From Christensenella sp. UBA3792 (GTDB taxonomy: Bacteria; Bacillota; Clostridia; Christensenellales; CAG-138), in the NCBI GenBank assembly GCA_002369195.1, contig DFEW01000015.1:1-8228 (forward strand): a stretch of DNA of 8,228 nt, read 5' to 3'. This document shows positions 5,432 through 8,228 of the stretch, piece by piece. The notes under the pieces were generated by a model. That model was not told where the DNA came from, searched no databases, and saw only the letters and a program-made list of their open reading frames with translations. Within the stretch, counting starts at the first letter, position 1, and every line of letters starts with the position of its first letter. Position numbers and translations under genes: made by a program.

Positions 5432-6307
5432 ATGAAAAAACATCGAGCATTGATACGTATCATCGCATGTGCGGCTGCGGCTGTGATTCTGTACTTCGTC
5501 GGACATGCGCTCGGCTGGATCGAGAAAGTTCCGCGCGTGCAATGGAATCCGAAGGCGATCCTGCATTCCGCAGTGATCCTTCTGGTTCTGTTTGCGGCGG
5601 AGGGCGCCGTCGGCTACATTCTGAGCTTGTTCAAACCGAAGAGCAACCGGGTACGCACGATGATCGCGCTGACGCGCAACCTGATGCGCTACATCGTCAT
5701 TCTGATTGGTATTTGTCTGGTGCTGTCGGTCTTCGGCGTCGACATCGTCACGATCCTTGCCGGTCTCGGGATCATCGCCCTGATCGTCGGCTTCGGCGCT
5801 GAGAGTCTGATCGCGGACGTCGTCACGGGCATGTTTATCCTGATCGACAATCAGTACAACATCGGAGACATCATCGAGATCAACGGATTCCGCGGCACGG
5901 TCACGGATATCAGCGTGCGCACGACGGTGCTGACCGATCCGGGCGGAAACGTCAAGATCATCAACAATTCGGATATGAAAAACATCTTGAACCGCTCGGA
6001 CAATTCGTCCAAAGCGATTACGGAGTTTCCGATCCCGTACGATACGGACGTCGAAGCGCTCGAAGAAAAGATACCGGAGCTGCTCAAAAGAATCCGTGCA
6101 GCGCATCCCGAAATGATGAAGTCCGATCCGGTCTATCTCGGTATCGACCGGCTGGACGACAGTTCGATCGTTCTGAAATTCTACGCGGAGGTCGCGGAGT
6201 CGGACATCTTCGCGGGTGCGCGCGTACTGAATCATGATCTTTTGATCGGTATGCGCAAGCTCGGCGTTGAGGTGCCGTTCCCGCAGTTTGACGTGCATCA
6301 GAAATGA
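5432..6307 (+). CDS. MscS-family small-conductance mechanosensitive channel, copy 2
   Basis: This 291-aa paralog of the copy at 2415 has the same layout: helices at about 6-26, 43-66 and 85-103, the pore helix from about 106 (TILAGLGIIALIVGFG, then AESLIADVVTGMFILIDNQ), the beta domain (NIGDIIEINGFRGTVTDI at 143-160) and GGNVKIINNSDMKNILNRSD at 171-190. By eye the two are well over half identical. They are nearly invariant from the pore helix to residue ~200, and divergent in the first helices and the C-terminal domain. The expected role is a tension-gated solute release channel. GAAAGGAGC precedes the ATG by the same short distance as in copy 1. The stop overlaps the next start by four bases (ATGA). 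Two such channels so close, each with a private partner gene, suggest cassette duplication rather than redundancy; that is inference. Confidence 0.92.
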   Translation: MKKHRALIRIIACAAAAVILYFVGHALGWIEKVPRVQWNPKAILHSAVILLVLFAAEGAVGYILSLFKPKSNRVRTMIALTRNLMRYIVILIGICLVLSVFGVDIVTILAGLGIIALIVGFGAESLIADVVTGMFILIDNQYNIGDIIEINGFRGTVTDISVRTTVLTDPGGNVKIINNSDMKNILNRSDNSSKAITEFPIPYDTDVEALEEKIPELLKRIRAAHPEMMKSDPVYLGIDRLDDSSIVLKFYAEVAESDIFAGARVLNHDLLIGMRKLGVEVPFPQFDVHQK

Positions 6308-7383
6308 GAAAACGGCTGCACGAAATCATGGATATGCCGACCGAGTTTCACGAGGACGGCGCACCTGAGTTTCCGGCTTTGCCCGACGAATTCAATCGAA
6401 ACGCGCCGAATGCCGTGCCGGAGGAGGTTAAAAACCGACCGCGCAAGATCATGCTGTATTTTGCCGCGATGGGTTTGTTTTCGGTCGGCCTGCTGTTCTC
6501 TTCGTCGCCGCATACGAAGGATCCGACCGCTTCGGTCACGCCGCCGCCTGCGGCGCAGGCGAGCGAAACGCCGGCTTTGATCGCACGGCCGACCGCAGCT
6601 GTGACAATGGAGCCGACGGCAGAACCGACGCAGGCCCCCGCAGCGACGCCGGATCCGGTGCCCGAAGTAGACGTTATCTATTACTATCGTGCGTCACTGG
6701 TGTATTACGCTGCGCTGAACATATCGGTGCCGGATCGGGTCACGTCTGTTTCGCTGCGGCTCACGGCGCCGGACGATGAGGATCCTGCGCTCGAGATCGA
6801 ACTGACGCCGGAGGAGATCGCCGGCGGCTATTACCGGCTGCGGGTCGGCGATCGGGACGACGGATTCGACGCAAACGCATATTTTGCGTATCACGAGGAA
6901 GCAGATTTGACGATGGAACTTCGGTATACGGTTTCGGGCGACGCAGGGGAGAAAACGCACGTTGAGACGTTTGCTCCGTCGGAAGAACTGTGGATCGACT
7001 GGCGCTATGATTCCGAGGAAGACATCGGCGGGATCGCCGAATGGATGTACGGCGAGATCTTCCCGAACTGCTTTGTGGTGCGGCTCTATGAATCGACGGA
7101 TCCCGAACAGCAGCTGATTGTCGGCAGCGATGCCGGCACGCTCAAAAACGGCGGCATCGCAATAGCGGTCAGCATCGACGGACGCGATATCCCCTCGGAG
7201 GACGGCACGCTGTATTCGGCGATGTATCGGTATACGGATGACGACACGGTCTTCTATGACTACGCGCTGGTCATACCGGTTCCGGAGGATTTCCCGCAGC
7301 ATGGGACGGCGACAATGACGCTGACCAGACGACTGACCGACAGCGGCGCGGTCATCGTCAGAAGCAAGACGATCGAGTATTGA
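6304..7383 (+). CDS. Membrane-anchored exported protein with an acidic beta-rich ectodomain
   Basis: The 359-aa protein begins with a cytoplasmic segment (1-46) carrying PDEFNRNAP at 27-35 and RKIMLY at 47-52, then one membrane helix (about 48-66) without a cleavage site. A Pro/Thr/Ala linker (about 72-121) and an exported acidic, Tyr-rich, beta-strand-like region (about 122-359) follow. The N-terminus and linker match the protein at 3290-5296 (ASE then PTxAVTxEPT), but the ectodomain shows no InlB-like motif, no PT stalk and only one cysteine (Cys256). I do not recognise the ectodomain; two Ig-like sandwiches (about 122-225 and 226-359) would fit its size and strand pattern, which is a guess. 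The start overlaps the channel stop as ATGA with no ribosome binding site visible, so coupled translation is likely. No clear hairpin terminator follows before gap. Confidence 0.83.
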   Translation: MRKRLHEIMDMPTEFHEDGAPEFPALPDEFNRNAPNAVPEEVKNRPRKIMLYFAAMGLFSVGLLFSSSPHTKDPTASVTPPPAAQASETPALIARPTAAVTMEPTAEPTQAPAATPDPVPEVDVIYYYRASLVYYAALNISVPDRVTSVSLRLTAPDDEDPALEIELTPEEIAGGYYRLRVGDRDDGFDANAYFAYHEEADLTMELRYTVSGDAGEKTHVETFAPSEELWIDWRYDSEEDIGGIAEWMYGEIFPNCFVVRLYESTDPEQQLIVGSDAGTLKNGGIAIAVSIDGRDIPSEDGTLYSAMYRYTDDDTVFYDYALVIPVPEDFPQHGTATMTLTRRLTDSGAVIVRSKTIEY

Positions 7384-7416
7384 TTTCCATTCGCCTTTTT
7401 ACGCAAATCTTACTTG

Positions 7417-7430
7417 AAATGCTTGCATTT
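7417..7430. repeat. 6-bp inverted repeat overlapping the gap -35 box
   Basis: AAATGC, TT, GCATTT is a perfect inverted repeat lying across the predicted -35 of gap. It is followed by TCC rather than a T run, so it is a weak terminator candidate for the upstream cassette and an equally weak operator candidate. Chance occurrence is possible. Confidence 0.3.
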
Positions 7431-7451
7431 TCCGCGTGTTTGTTGTACCAT
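7423..7451 (+). promoter_or_regulatory. Probable sigma-A promoter of gap
   Basis: TTGCAT (7423-7428), a 17-base spacer and TACCAT (7446-7451). An overlapping CATAAT (7449-7454) is a better -10 match but sits 20 bases away. A start near 7458 would leave a leader of about 29 bases. It is weaker in sequence than the other promoters here, which is odd for a usually abundant enzyme. Confidence 0.5.
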
Positions 7452-7486
7452 AATAACGCAAAAATATATTCAGGAGGATTTTCCAA

Positions 7487-8228
7487 ATGGTAAGAGTTGC
7501 AATCAACGGTTTCGGCCGCATCGGTCGTCTTGCGTTCCGTCAGATGTTCGGCGCAAAGGGCTACAAGATCGTCGCAATCAACGACCTGACCAGCCCGGCA
7601 ATGCTTGCGCACCTGCTCAAGTATGACACGGCACAGAAGGGGTACTGCGGCGTGATCGGCGAGAACAAGCACACCGTTTCTTCCAAGGAGCCCGTCTTCG
7701 AAGAGGACGGCAAGACCGTAAAGGTTCCGGGTTCTATCACCGTCGACGGCAAAGAGATCACCATCTATGCGGAGCCGAAGGCGCAGAACCTGCCCTGGGG
7801 CAAGCTCAAGGTGGACGTCGTGCTTGAATGCACCGGCTTCTACACCAGCAAGGCGAAGGCGCAGGCGCATATCGACGCAGGCGCAAAGAAGGTCGTTATC
7901 TCCGCTCCGGCAGGCAACGATCTGCCCACGATCGTCTTCAACGTCAACAACGACATCCTGACCAAGGAAGACAAGATCATCTCCGCGGCAAGCTGCACGA
8001 CCAACTGCCTCGCACCGATGACCAAGGCGCTGAACGACAACTTCCCGATTCAGGCGGGCATCATGACCACGGTCCATGCGTACACCGGCGACCAGATGAT
8101 TCTCGACGGTCCGCATCGCAAGGGCGACCTGCAGCGCGCACGCGCAGGCGCAGCGAACATCGTTCCGAACAGCACCGGCGCAGCGAAGGCGATCGGTCTC
8201 GTCATTCCGGAACTCAACGGCAAGCTGA
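7487..8228 (+). CDS. gap: Glyceraldehyde-3-phosphate dehydrogenase, type I, NAD-dependent (C-terminus cut by window edge)
   Basis: The reading frame is open from the ATG at 7487 to the end of the window (247 codons of a usual ~335). The Rossmann NAD-binding start is [17 protein letters not shown] (2-18). Asp33 in INDLT is the residue typical of NAD over NADP use. The active-site motif [12 protein letters not shown] (166-177) carries the catalytic Cys170, with His197 in [10 protein letters not shown] as the general base. [20 protein letters not shown] (210-229) and TGAAKAIG (230-237) bind phosphate and substrate. The enzyme oxidises glyceraldehyde 3-phosphate to 1,3-bisphosphoglycerate in cytosolic glycolysis. 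AGGAGG at 7472-7477, 9 bases upstream, fixes the start. GDQM at 201-204 has Met where Asn or Lys is more common. About 90 C-terminal residues lie beyond the window. Confidence 0.97.
   Translation, partial: MVRVAINGFGRIGRLAFRQMFGAKGYKIVAINDLTSPAMLAHLLKYDTAQKGYCGVIGENKHTVSSKEPVFEEDGKTVKVPGSITVDGKEITIYAEPKAQNLPWGKLKVDVVLECTGFYTSKAKAQAHIDAGAKKVVISAPAGNDLPTIVFNVNNDILTKEDKIISAASCTTNCLAPMTKALNDNFPIQAGIMTTVHAYTGDQMILDGPHRKGDLQRARAGAANIVPNSTGAAKAIGLVIPELNGKL

Noticed and set aside
5207..6298. 363-aa minus-strand open frame opposite the second channel gene.
   Set aside because: It resembles the antisense frame opposite the first channel only because the channels are paralogs. It has no start signals and no recognisable domain; it is a GC-rich codon shadow.

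Overview
This window looks like a chromosomal piece of a fairly GC-rich, low-oxygen Firmicutes/Clostridia-type bacterium. The inference rests on strong AAAGGAG/AGGAGG ribosome binding sites, near-consensus sigma-A promoters with 17-18 bp spacers, class II fructose-bisphosphate aldolase and NAD-type GAPDH of clostridial appearance, YkuT-like small MscS channels and a long MmcQ/YjbR protein. The genus cannot be told from the sequence alone.

Layout. Position 1-161 (minus) is the start of fba. Its promoter is divergent from that of a polyprenyl-phosphate glycosyltransferase (275-1216, plus), and the two promoters share one palindromic -35 hexamer. A bidirectional terminator (1220-1248) separates the glycosyltransferase from a convergent MmcQ/YjbR-EVE/PUA-like fusion gene (1236-2300, minus). 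That gene is in turn divergent from the first channel gene, and here the two -10 boxes overlap inside a palindrome (2346-2362).

From 2415 to 7383 lie two tandem copies of a two-gene cassette. Each copy is a 291-aa MscS-family channel followed, with a 1- or 4-base overlap, by a single-pass protein. The two channels are close paralogs. The two partner proteins share a cytoplasmic motif (PDE[YF]NxNAP), a juxtamembrane RKIMLY motif and a Pro/Thr/Ala linker, but their exported parts look unrelated: two approximately 210-aa InlB-like repeats plus a PT stalk and a small C-terminal domain in the first, and a shorter acidic beta-rich region in the second. Each cassette has its own promoter and they are separated by a hairpin terminator. 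The second promoter is preceded by a perfect 11-bp tandem direct repeat. The window ends inside gap (7487-8228, plus), which has its own promoter.

Interpretation. The flanking glycolytic genes are ordinary. The unusual content is the duplicated channel + exported-sensor cassette: a conserved channel, a conserved anchor and an exchanged ectodomain. The inference is that the partner proteins work with, or report to, the MscS-like channels from outside the membrane. Nothing in the sequence proves a physical interaction.
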